Positions 1 to 6,345 of a DNA stretch of 15,536 nt are shown piece by piece. Position numbers and translations under genes: made by a program. The stretch spans positions 1-15,536 of the forward strand of contig NZ_CALKTT010000067.1 of NCBI RefSeq assembly GCF_937997535.1, given 5' to 3'. This DNA is from an uncultured Campylobacter sp. (GTDB taxonomy: Bacteria > Campylobacterota > Campylobacteria > Campylobacterales > Campylobacteraceae). Positions within the stretch are counted from its first letter, which is position 1, and the number at the start of each line of letters is the position of its first letter. The notes beneath the pieces were generated by a model, which saw only the letters and a list, made by a program, of their open reading frames with translations, was not told the DNA's origin and did not search any database.

Positions 1-781
1 TGATATCGAAGTCCTCTCGCATCAGCGCGCGGCGCAGATCGCCGTCGCTTAAGATATCCTCAAGCGCACCCTTTTCGTTCACTAACAAAACGGTGCCGAG
101 CTTTCCGTGAGTCATAACGTCGATAGCTTGTTTTAGGCTGGCGTTACGGCTTGCGACCGGTAAATTTTTGCTTTGCATCACGTCTTTTACTTTGACGAAA
201 AGCCGTTTACCGAGGCTGCCGCCTGGGTGAAAATTTGCAAAATCCTCCTTGCCGAATCTGCGCTGCCTCATCAAACAGATCGCTAACGCGTCGCCTAAGC
301 CGAGCGTTAGCGTCGTAGAAACCGTCGGCGCAGCACCTAGCGGGCAGGCCTCTTTGACGATGCTAAGGCTTATGAACTCGTCGCAAACCTTACCGAGCGA
401 GCTATTTTTATCGCGCGCCATCGCGATGATCTTTACGCCGAAGCGTTTGAGGTGAGGTAGGATCCTAACCAGCTCCTCGCTCTCGCCGCTAAAGCTGATC
501 GCAAGCACCATGTCGTCCTTACCGATCATGCCCAGATCGCCGTGCAGCGCCTCGGTAGGGTGGACGAAAAACGACGGCGTGCCGGTACTGGCAAGCGTCG
601 CGGCGATCTTAACGCCTATGTGACCGCTCTTGCCCACGCCGGTGACGATTACTTTGCCTTTGCAAGCCAGGATCAAGTTTACGGCTCGCTCAATTTCGTC
701 GCCGATAAGCTCCGCATGCCGCAAAAGCTCCGCTCCTTCGAGCCTCAGCACCTCTCGTGCCGTATTTAAAATTTCACTCAT
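1..781 (-). CDS. kpsF: Arabinose-5-phosphate isomerase, KpsF/GutQ/KdsD family (C-terminus cut by window edge)
   Basis: Converts ribulose 5-phosphate to arabinose 5-phosphate, the first committed step towards KDO for the LPS inner core; cytoplasmic. My translation gives 260 residues before the edge; the family is about 310-330 long, so the second CBS domain is missing here. SIS domain: GVGKSGHIG at 48-56, EALHGDLGM at 77-85, SFSGES at 96-101, then ACPLGAAPTVSTT at 145-157 and FHPGGSLGKRL at 184-194, all typical of this family. The first CBS domain starts near 198 (VKDVMQ). The start is the ATG at 781-779, with AAGAAGG just upstream. It is last of three same-strand genes (ksgA, rnj, kpsF), the order known in H. 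pylori, but 336 bases separate it from rnj, so it may have its own promoter. Family identity is sure; the KDO role rather than a capsule-specific one is inference. Confidence 0.95.
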   Translation of the reverse strand, partial: MSEILNTAREVLRLEGAELLRHAELIGDEIERAVNLILACKGKVIVTGVGKSGHIGVKIAATLASTGTPSFFVHPTEALHGDLGMIGKDDMVLAISFSGESEELVRILPHLKRFGVKIIAMARDKNSSLGKVCDEFISLSIVKEACPLGAAPTVSTTLTLGLGDALAICLMRQRRFGKEDFANFHPGGSLGKRLFVKVKDVMQSKNLPVASRNASLKQAIDVMTHGKLGTVLLVNEKGALEDILSDGDLRRALMREDFDI

Positions 782-1117
782 TAAACCTTCTTTTTAAAAT
801 TTGCTTTCATTTTGCGCCTCTTTGCACCACGCTTAAATTTACGCTAGCTAAAATTTCACGCCTTCGAAATTTAAGCCACAAAATTCTAATCTACAAAATC
901 GCACGCCGCTCTGCCTGCTTGCCGCGAGCTTACTGGGCGCTCTTTAAATTTCGCTTTACGCCAAATTTTGCGCTCAAATTTTACTAGCCACTTTAAATTC
1001 AGCGTCGCAAAACTCGCCCTCATCGTAAAATTTCACGCCCGAAAACTCGACCGCGCCATAAAATTTCACTCGTCCGCCGTAGATCAAATCCGCCCCGCTC
1101 GCTAAATTTAGCCACGC
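782..1117. other. Spacer between rnj and kpsF, rich in AAATTT words
   Basis: This 336-base stretch has no convincing gene. It contains about ten AAATTT or AAATTTT words, often inside short palindromes such as GCTAAATTTAGC at 1101-1112. On the minus strand, the frame of rnj stays open for 47 codons past its TAA, down to a TGA at 974-976. I see no clear promoter for kpsF; its ribosome binding site lies at the far left end. Confidence 0.6.
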
Positions 1118-3343
1118 TTACATCAAATAGATTACCGGCACGATGGTCGGATATTTTTTGATCTTTCTAAAGATGTGCTTGCGCACGGCCTGGCGGATCT
1201 TGCCCTCCAGCGCCCAGTGATCGAGTAGAATTTCATCTTTTAAATTTGCCAAAAACTGCTCGATGATGCCCTGCATCTCTTTGGTAAAGTGCGCCGTTTG
1301 ATTTTCGGCGACGAGCCCGTAAGTGATGACGCGCGTCTGAATAAGCCTCTTTTCGTTTTTGTCGATCTGCGCGATGATGACCGCGACGCCCGCATCGGCT
1401 AAATTTTGACGGTGCTTGACTATCTCGTCGGATATCTGCTTGTTGATCTGATTATCGATAAAGACTTTGCCCGTCTTGACGGTCTTGACGCGCTTTAGAT
1501 ATTTTTCGCAAACCTCCATCTGATCGCCGTCGTTCATCAGATAGATATTTTTCTCCTCGATGCCACACTCCATCGCGGTTTCTTTGTGCTTTACGATGTG
1601 GTTGTACTCGCCGTGCACGGGTAGGAAAAATTTCGGCTTTATCAGGCGCAGCATGAGTTTTTGCTCCTCGATCGAGGCGTGCCCGCTTACGTGTATCTCG
1701 CTGAAGTCCTGATACGCGACCTTTGCGCCGCTTTTTAGCAGGTAATTAAGTACGGTCGAGACGCTGCTTTCGTTGCCGGGGATCGCTTTGGCGCTGATGA
1801 TTACCTGATCGGTGGATTTGATTTTAATGTATTTGTGCTCGTCCGTCGCCATGCGGTACAGCGCACTCATCGTCTCGCCCTGCGAGCCGGTAGTAACGAT
1901 TAAAACCTCATTATCGGGGTATTTGGAGACCTGATCGGCATCGACGAAGATTTTTTTGTCTAAATTTACATAGCCGAGCTCCATCGCGGTAAATAAATTT
2001 CGTTCCATGCTTCGTCCGATGACGCAGACCTTGCGGCCGTATTTTACGCCGCGCTCGATAGCCTGATAGACGCGGTGGATGTTTGAGCTGAAGGTGCTCA
2101 TTATCACGCGCCCCTTACAGCTTGAAAATATCGTATCAAAGGTCTTGCCTACCGAGCTTTCGGACTTTGTGATCCCCTCTTTGTGCGAGTTTGTGCTATC
2201 GCTCATCAAAAGCATAACTCCGCGATCGCCGTAATACGCCAGGCGGTTCAGATCGGTCGGATAGCCGTCGATCGGCGTGTGGTCGATCTTAAAATCGCCC
2301 GTATGGATGATCGTACCCGCCTTCGTCGTGATCGCAAGCGCGCTCGCATCGATAATCGAGTGCGTTATGTGGATAAACTCGACTTCAAAATCGCCGATCT
2401 GATAGAGCTGACGCTTCTGCACGGGGCGGAAGTAGCTGCGCTCGGCTTTAAGGCCGTGCTCTTCAAATTTATTGCTTATCATCCCCAAGGGAAGCGGCGT
2501 AGCGTAGATCGGAAATTGAAATTCTTTGAAAAAATATGGCATCGCTCCGATATGATCCTCGTGTGCGTGGGTGATGAGGATGCCTTTGATCTTATTTTTT
2601 ATCTTGCGGATATAATCAAAATCGGGGATCAAAATATCCACGCCGAGCATGCTCTCCTCCGGAAAGCTCATACCCACGTCGACGATGATCGCGCTCGTAT
2701 TGGTCTCAAAAACGGTCATATTCGCGCCGATCTCGCCCAGTCCGCCAAGCGGCGTGATACGCACCGTCTCATCGCTGCTGTTAGCGTCTTTAAGCGGGTG
2801 CAGGCGCTCCTCGTGGATCAGCTTATTTTCCGCGATCGCCTCTTCCATCGCCTTTTGCCACGGCTCGTTGCCGGTGAGGCTCTTTGGCATATTTGAGCGC
2901 TTTTTGTGCTTTTTCTTTTTCTGCGCGTCCATGGAGCTTGCATCGTCTGCGACACTAGAATTTGCGCCTTTTGCGTTATTGCCGCCTGGTTTTGCGCGGC
3001 CGTCGCGGCTTAAATTTGAACCGCTCGCGCCGTTTTCGTTATTTTTTGGATATGCGCCGCCGAAATGCGCACCATTCGCGCCGTCCGTGTCGCCGCGGTA
3101 CGAACCGCTCGTAGAATTTGATCCGTTGCGAGAGCCGTTTTTTGAACCCTTTGAATGAGCGGAATTTTGCTCGTTTTTCTTGCCTTTATTTTTGCGAGAG
3201 CCGTTTTCGTGCTCGCCGCCGAATTTCGCGCCGCCCGCAGAGCCTTCGCTTGCGATAGATTTTTTTAGATTTTCCTTGCGTTTTTTGTAGCGATTGCTTT
3301 TTTTGAGTCGTTCGACGCCGTTTTCATTTCTGTTTTCTTCCAT
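1118..3343 (-). CDS. rnj: Ribonuclease J with long disordered N-terminal extension
   Basis: A 5'-3' exo- and endoribonuclease of the metallo-beta-lactamase/beta-CASP superfamily, the main mRNA decay enzyme in epsilonproteobacteria; in H. pylori it pairs with the RhpA helicase. The protein has 741 residues. Residues 1-190 are a basic, low-complexity extension rich in N, G, S and K with a KKKKHKK patch at 142-148. The catalytic part starts near 194 (VRITPLGGLGEIG). Metal ligands: HAHEDH at 259-264, H328, and D350 in HTGDFK. The beta-CASP region contains MSDSTNS, and the C-terminal half has SGHASIEEQ and LPVHGEYNH. The ATG at 3343 lies inside ksgA (20-base overlap) with AAAGG upstream, so translation is probably coupled. 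An N-terminal extension is normal in this phylum (H. pylori has one), but about 190 residues is long; internal starts at M138 or M152 are possible though without a better ribosome site. Confidence 0.96.
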   Translation of the reverse strand: MEENRNENGVERLKKSNRYKKRKENLKKSIASEGSAGGAKFGGEHENGSRKNKGKKNEQNSAHSKGSKNGSRNGSNSTSGSYRGDTDGANGAHFGGAYPKNNENGASGSNLSRDGRAKPGGNNAKGANSSVADDASSMDAQKKKKHKKRSNMPKSLTGNEPWQKAMEEAIAENKLIHEERLHPLKDANSSDETVRITPLGGLGEIGANMTVFETNTSAIIVDVGMSFPEESMLGVDILIPDFDYIRKIKNKIKGILITHAHEDHIGAMPYFFKEFQFPIYATPLPLGMISNKFEEHGLKAERSYFRPVQKRQLYQIGDFEVEFIHITHSIIDASALAITTKAGTIIHTGDFKIDHTPIDGYPTDLNRLAYYGDRGVMLLMSDSTNSHKEGITKSESSVGKTFDTIFSSCKGRVIMSTFSSNIHRVYQAIERGVKYGRKVCVIGRSMERNLFTAMELGYVNLDKKIFVDADQVSKYPDNEVLIVTTGSQGETMSALYRMATDEHKYIKIKSTDQVIISAKAIPGNESSVSTVLNYLLKSGAKVAYQDFSEIHVSGHASIEEQKLMLRLIKPKFFLPVHGEYNHIVKHKETAMECGIEEKNIYLMNDGDQMEVCEKYLKRVKTVKTGKVFIDNQINKQISDEIVKHRQNLADAGVAVIIAQIDKNEKRLIQTRVITYGLVAENQTAHFTKEMQGIIEQFLANLKDEILLDHWALEGKIRQAVRKHIFRKIKKYPTIVPVIYLM

Positions 3344-4184
3344 CTTTTACCTTTAAATTTTTAAAAATTTCTAAAAAAAGGGTGGAATTTAACTCGTGCG
3401 CCCGAACCGTGGGCGGAATTTTCAAATTTAAAAAGATCTCTTCGGCTAAGCCTCTATCAAATTTTACACTTAAATTTTTAATAAGCGTCTTTCGCGGCGC
3501 GCTGAAAGATACGCGCAAAAAGCTTTTAAATTTCTCGTATTCATCGAGACTTTGGAAACGGGCGCAACTTTTTGCGCCGAAACTCTCCGCGCTTTCCTCA
3601 GCACCAGGCTTGAAATTTTTGCCCTTTACGAGCCTGATCACCGACGAAGTTACCTTCGGCGCGGGCTCGAAACAGTCGGGCTCGACGTCGAATAGAAGCT
3701 CGCAGCCGCCTGCAAGATCGGCTAGGATCGAAAGAGCGCTAAAATCGCTCTGCCCGGCTTTGGCGCAGAATTTTAAAGCGACCTCCTTTTGGATCATCAC
3801 CAAAAATCCGCCGCATAGCTCATCGTCGATCGCCTGCAAAATCATCTTCGTAGCGACGTAGTAGGGCAAATTTGCGACCAAAAAATATTCGCCGCAGCCA
3901 AGACCCCGCTGCTGCCAAATCCGCAAAGCATCGCCCAAAACGAGCTCAAGCTCGCTGCTAGCGATCTGCTGTGCAAATTTAGCGCTTAAAATTTGATATA
4001 AATCTTCATCTATCTCGAAACTTTTTAATCTGTAAAATTCCAAAAGCTTACGAGTTAAATCACCTAAGCCAGCCCCGATCTCAACGACATTCTGTACATT
4101 CTCGGGAATCGCTTGGATGATCTTGCTTAAAACGGCTTCGTCTTTTAAAAAATTTTGCCCGAACTCTTTTTTCGCCCTAATCAT
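3324..4184 (-). CDS. rsmA: 16S rRNA (adenine1518-N6/adenine1519-N6)-dimethyltransferase
   Basis: KsgA/RsmA dimethylates the two adjacent adenines in the 3'-terminal helix of 16S rRNA during late small-subunit assembly. In 286 residues the family marks are clear: FGQNFLKD at 8-15, SAM motif I EIGAGLG at 35-41, acidic FEID at 56-59, GDAL at 84-87, and catalytic NLPYY at 105-109. PAPKVTSSVIRL starts at 174, and SFSAPRKTLIKNL follows near the C-terminus. Between these last two lies a roughly 24-residue stretch (about 189-212, 3549-3620) that most homologues lack. The ATG at 4184 is preceded by TAGACTCTCGCG with no Shine-Dalgarno match, and a -10-like hexamer ends only five bases away, so the message may be leaderless. 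rnj starts inside its 3' end. Divergent hisF shares the promoter region. Confidence 0.96.
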   Translation of the reverse strand: MIRAKKEFGQNFLKDEAVLSKIIQAIPENVQNVVEIGAGLGDLTRKLLEFYRLKSFEIDEDLYQILSAKFAQQIASSELELVLGDALRIWQQRGLGCGEYFLVANLPYYVATKMILQAIDDELCGGFLVMIQKEVALKFCAKAGQSDFSALSILADLAGGCELLFDVEPDCFEPAPKVTSSVIRLVKGKNFKPGAEESAESFGAKSCARFQSLDEYEKFKSFLRVSFSAPRKTLIKNLSVKFDRGLAEEIFLNLKIPPTVRAHELNSTLFLEIFKNLKVKDGRKQK

Positions 4185-4189
4185 CGCGA

Positions 4190-4195
4190 GAGTCT
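4190..4195 (-). promoter_or_regulatory. Candidate -10 element for ksgA-rnj
   Basis: On the minus strand TTTGGC is followed by TAGACT, mirror image of the hisF-side element. A start of transcription about seven bases downstream would fall at the ksgA ATG, fitting a leaderless message. Campylobacter sigma-70 promoters usually lack a clear -35 box, and none is seen. Match to TATAAT is only moderate. Confidence 0.4.
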
Positions 4196-4242
4196 AGCCA
4201 AATTTTACTTATAAAGTCATTATGTTAAGTAAAATTTGGCTA
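4195..4242. repeat. Perfect 17-bp inverted repeat in the ksgA/hisF divergent promoter region
   Basis: Left arm 4195-4211 (TAGCCAAATTTTACTTA) and right arm 4226-4242 (its exact reverse complement) flank a 14-base spacer. Neither gene ends here, so it is not an ordinary terminator. Each arm ends in TTTGGCTA reading outwards, which merges into a -10-like hexamer on each strand (TAAAAT at 4241-4246 on plus, TAGACT at 4195-4190 on minus). It could be an operator controlling both directions or two mirror-image promoters. Confidence 0.8.
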
Positions 4243-4246
4243 AAAT
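4241..4246 (+). promoter_or_regulatory. Candidate -10 element for hisF
   Basis: TTTGGC followed by TAAAAT, about 30 bases before the hisF TTG start. The same TTTGGCTA context precedes TATGAT at 6309-6314, and a related CGGCTAATAT lies at 8178-8187, suggesting a shared promoter style in this genome. Confidence 0.5.
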
Positions 4247-4275
4247 CATAAAAAATTTTATTCTAAAGGGCTGCT

Positions 4276-5196
4276 TTGAATAGATTTGCAAAACGCATAA
4301 TCCCATGCCTAGACGTCAAAGACGGACGCGTGGTAAAGGGCGTAAATTTCGTAGGTCTAGTGGACGCGGGCGATCCGGTCGAGATAGCCAAACGCTACAA
4401 CGAGGAGGGCGCGGACGAGCTGTGTTTCCTCGATATCACGGCGTCGCACCTTGAGCGCGATACGATCGTGGATGTCGTGGAGCGGGTCGCGCGCGAGCTT
4501 TTTATCCCGCTAACAGTAGGCGGCGGTATCCGTACGATCGACGATATCTCGCGTCTGCTAAACGTCGGATGCGACAAGATCAGTCTCAACTCCGCCGCGA
4601 TAAAAAATCCAAATTTGATAGACGAAGCGGCAAATAAATTTGGCTCGCAGTGCGTCGTGGTCGCGATCGACGCAAAACGAAATTCTAGTGAAATTTCGCG
4701 CGGTAATTTATATGGCGCGGCGAGGAATTTAAACGGAAATTTACACGGCGACATGCGAAATCCAGACACAAATTTAGGCAGTGAGACTCGAAATTTTGGC
4801 AAAATTTTACGCGCTCCGCAGGATGAAATTTTAACTGGGAACGGCGAGTCTTGCGGCTATAGCGTGTTTATAAACGGCGGCAGGCTAGATACCGGCAGAG
4901 ATGCGCTTGCTTGGGCAAAAGAGGCGCAGGAGCGCGGTGCGGGCGAAATTTTACTCACGTCGATGGACTGTGACGGCGTTAAAAACGGATTTGAGTTAAA
5001 TTTAACGCGGATTTTTAGCGAGCTTGATATACCCGTGATCGCAAGCGGTGGCGCAGGCAAAATGGAGCACTTCAAAGACGCATTTTTAGCGGGCGCAGAC
5101 GCATGCTTAGCGGCGTCGATTTTTCACTTCAGAGAGATCGAAATTAAGGCGCTAAAAGAATATTTAAGGCGGCAAGGCATCAAGGTGAGGTTGTAG
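4276..5196 (+). CDS. hisF: Imidazole glycerol phosphate synthase cyclase subunit HisF, with an in-frame insertion
   Basis: HisF uses ammonia from HisH to convert PRFAR to imidazole glycerol phosphate and AICAR, linking histidine and purine synthesis. It is a (beta-alpha)8 barrel. Seen here: AKRIIPCLDVKDGRVVKG from residue 5 with catalytic D13, VGGGIR at 81-86, AIDAKR with catalytic D132 at 130-135, FINGGR at 198-203, and later LLTSMDCDG and IASGGAG. At 306 residues it is about 50 longer than the usual 250-256. The excess lies at about 136-193 (4681-4854), between AIDAKR and YSVFINGGR, in the loop after beta-strand 5 near the active face. The start is TTG at 4276, five bases after AAAGGG; no upstream ATG fits. 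The reading frame and all catalytic motifs are intact, so it is probably functional. No other his genes are adjacent. Confidence 0.95.
   Translation: MNRFAKRIIPCLDVKDGRVVKGVNFVGLVDAGDPVEIAKRYNEEGADELCFLDITASHLERDTIVDVVERVARELFIPLTVGGGIRTIDDISRLLNVGCDKISLNSAAIKNPNLIDEAANKFGSQCVVVAIDAKRNSSEISRGNLYGAARNLNGNLHGDMRNPDTNLGSETRNFGKILRAPQDEILTGNGESCGYSVFINGGRLDTGRDALAWAKEAQERGAGEILLTSMDCDGVKNGFELNLTRIFSELDIPVIASGGAGKMEHFKDAFLAGADACLAASIFHFREIEIKALKEYLRRQGIKVRL
4681..4854 (+). other. AAATTT-rich in-frame insertion within hisF
   Basis: The stretch encodes about 58 residues dominated by N, G, L and R (for example GNLYGAARNLNGNLHGD) with AAATTT-type words roughly every 15-25 bases. It replaces what is normally a short turn of a few residues in HisF. 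The composition resembles the intergenic spacers of this window more than the flanking hisF sequence. Confidence 0.7.
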
Positions 5197-5228
5197 AATT
5201 CCAGCCAAATTTAAATTATATAGCCGAA

Positions 5229-5252
5229 ATTTAGCTGCCGAAGCGGCTAAAT
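5229..5252. terminator. Bidirectional terminator between hisF and the Sel1-repeat gene
   Basis: ATTTAGCTGC pairs with GCGGCTAAAT (10 bp including one G-U pair on the plus strand) around a CGAA loop. On the minus strand the loop is C(TTCG)G, a very stable tetraloop, with one mismatch in the stem. It lies between the hisF stop (5196) and the convergent stop at 5262, and is followed on plus by AT-rich TTAAATTTTATTTT. Confidence 0.75.
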
Positions 5253-5261
5253 AGTTAAATT

Positions 5262-5896
5262 TTATTTTAAAATTTCATACATATTGCAAGCCCTTTGCCA
5301 AAACTCCTTAGCTTCAGAATGATTTTGCACGCCGTAATCATATCTGCCTATATCGCATGTTTTTTTATAATATATCATGGCTTTTTGCTTATCGCCGTAG
5401 TTTTCATTATACAAGGCGAAGTTATAGCAAGCAGAAAAAACGTTATCGGCATCACAAATTTTTCTATATACTGCAGCGGCTTTTACTTTATCTTGTTTTA
5501 CGCCAATCCCATATTCATACGCATAAGCAAGCCCAAAGCAATCGCCGTCATTTTTTTATATTCATTGCATGCTTTTGTATATAGTTCCATCGCTTTTTTG
5601 TAGTTTTGTTTCGTTCCGCGTCCATTTTCATACATGAGTCCCAACTGAAAGCAACTACTAAATTTCTCCTTACTATCTTCTTTTGCTTCGCATGCTTTTT
5701 TAAAGAATTTTAGGGCCTTATCATAATTCAATTTTACTCCCTCTGCACCGTAGTGATATATTAATCCAGCACCATAGCATTCATTTGTTGTGCCGATACT
5801 TGTGCATTTTTTTTCGAGTTCTGTAGCAAAATTATAATCGGTATCTGCAAACACTAAAGACACAAAAGCGACTAAACTTAAAATAATTTTTTTCAT
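5262..5896 (-). pseudogene. Secreted Sel1-repeat (HcpA-like) protein, frameshifted at an A7 tract
   Basis: The first frame gives 132 residues: signal peptide MKKIILSLVAFVSLVFA, then Sel1-like repeats with paired cysteines (such as GLIYHYG, FFKKACEAKEDS, SSCFQLGLMYENGRG, ELYTKACNEYKK). It then leaves the family pattern at residue 115 and stops at 5498. From the same point another frame continues the pattern: GDCFGLAYAYEYGIGVKQD, YRKICDADNVFSACYNFAL, YYKKTCD, WQRACNMYEILK and TAA at 5262-5264. Adding one base to the run of seven A (minus strand, 5551-5557) restores a 211-residue protein. So it is either a recent pseudogene, a phase-variable gene in the off state, or a base-call error. Strong AAAGGAG precedes the ATG at 5896. 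Hcp-type proteins are exported cysteine-rich solenoids with disulfides; the exact role is unknown. It lies 18 bases after the membrane-protein gene and shares its low GC. Confidence 0.85.
5551..5557 (-). repeat. A7 homopolymer at the frameshift in the Sel1-repeat gene
   Basis: Seven T on the plus strand (A7 in the coding strand). The codons before and after it belong to two different frames of the same Sel1 protein, and one extra A joins them. Homopolymer slippage is a known contingency mechanism in Campylobacter, although G/C tracts are commoner. Confidence 0.85.
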
Positions 5897-5914
5897 TTTT
5901 TCTCCTTTAAAAAT

Positions 5915-6172
5915 TTAAATTTCATAGTAATAAAATATAGTATGTTTGTGCTTTTGCTCATTTTTAATTTCTTGCTCTTGTTTTTCTCTTTCTTCTCTTT
6001 TATTGGTTACAAAAAATATACAAGAAATGCCAAAAATAGAGATAGCGCTTAAAACGATCAATACCAAAGAACTCAAAGTATTGGCACCAATCCCATTTAT
6101 AAATAACGTAGTCAAAGCACTCGATAATATTCCCGTAAAGAACGACAACACAAATTTTTCATATTTATCCAT
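5915..6172 (-). CDS. Small two-helix inner-membrane protein, unknown function
   Basis: An 85-residue protein, not recognised. It has a short polar start (MDKYEKF), a hydrophobic helix at about 8-30 containing SFFTGILSSALTTLFINGIG, and a second at about 33-55 containing SSLVLIVLSAISIFGISCIF. A charged tail follows (NKREEREKQEQEIKNEQKHKH), which would face the cytoplasm. AAGGAG lies five bases before the ATG at 6172, so translation is well supported. The Sel1-repeat gene starts 18 bases downstream, so the two are almost certainly one transcript. GC content is about 30% by counting sample lines, against over 50% in hisF, which suggests acquisition from elsewhere. The length and charged tail recall holin-like or DUF-type small membrane proteins, but I cannot assign a family. 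Confidence 0.75.
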   Translation of the reverse strand: MDKYEKFVLSFFTGILSSALTTLFINGIGANTLSSLVLIVLSAISIFGISCIFFVTNKREEREKQEQEIKNEQKHKHTIFYYYEI

Positions 6173-6201
6173 ACGCTCTCCTTATTTAAATTTTAGTCTC
6201 A

Positions 6202-6219
6202 ATAATACCCCTCCCCCCC
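6202..6219 (-). promoter_or_regulatory. Candidate promoter of the membrane/Sel1 operon with a G7AG4 tract next to the -10 box
   Basis: On the minus strand GGGGGGGAGGGG (6219-6208) runs directly into TATTAT (6207-6202). The ATG of the membrane protein is about 30 bases downstream, so transcription would start near 6195. The G tract would occupy the -35/-10 spacer, where its length would set promoter strength. No -35 match is visible, as usual in Campylobacter. Confidence 0.5.
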
Positions 6220-6308
6220 TGAGAATTTGCTTAAATTTATTTTTAATTTATTCGCTATTTTACCGCGCCGAATTTTAAAATTTAGCCTTAAATTTATTGA
6301 TATTTGGC

Positions 6309-6314
6309 TATGAT
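6309..6314 (+). promoter_or_regulatory. Candidate -10 element for the phosphorylase-like gene and rlmN
   Basis: TATTTGGC followed by TATGAT, then AAAGG at 6329-6333 and the ATG at 6346. The TTTGGCTA context equals that before hisF. The gap of 12 bases from AAAGG to the ATG is rather long. Confidence 0.55.
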
Positions 6315-6345
6315 TAGATAAAAATAACAAAGGTGCGATACGCAA

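Noticed and set aside
757..987. 76-codon plus-strand frame
   Set aside because: It overlaps the start of kpsF in antisense and its F/K/L-rich product simply reflects AAATTT words.
782..1117. AAATTT-rich repeats as a CRISPR array
   Set aside because: Repeats are only 6-10 bases, unevenly spaced and present throughout the window; no 20-40-base repeats with spacers and no cas genes.
2183..2896. 237-codon plus-strand open frame
   Set aside because: Antisense to the catalytic domain of RNase J, whose motifs are unmistakable; no ribosome site.
3382..3861. 159-codon plus-strand open frame
   Set aside because: Antisense to ksgA, no motif and no ribosome site.
5295..5603. 102-codon hydrophobic plus-strand frame that looks like a membrane protein
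   Set aside because: The minus strand here encodes the second half of the Sel1-repeat protein in the restored frame, which has far better family support; K/Y-rich genes give hydrophobic antisense frames.
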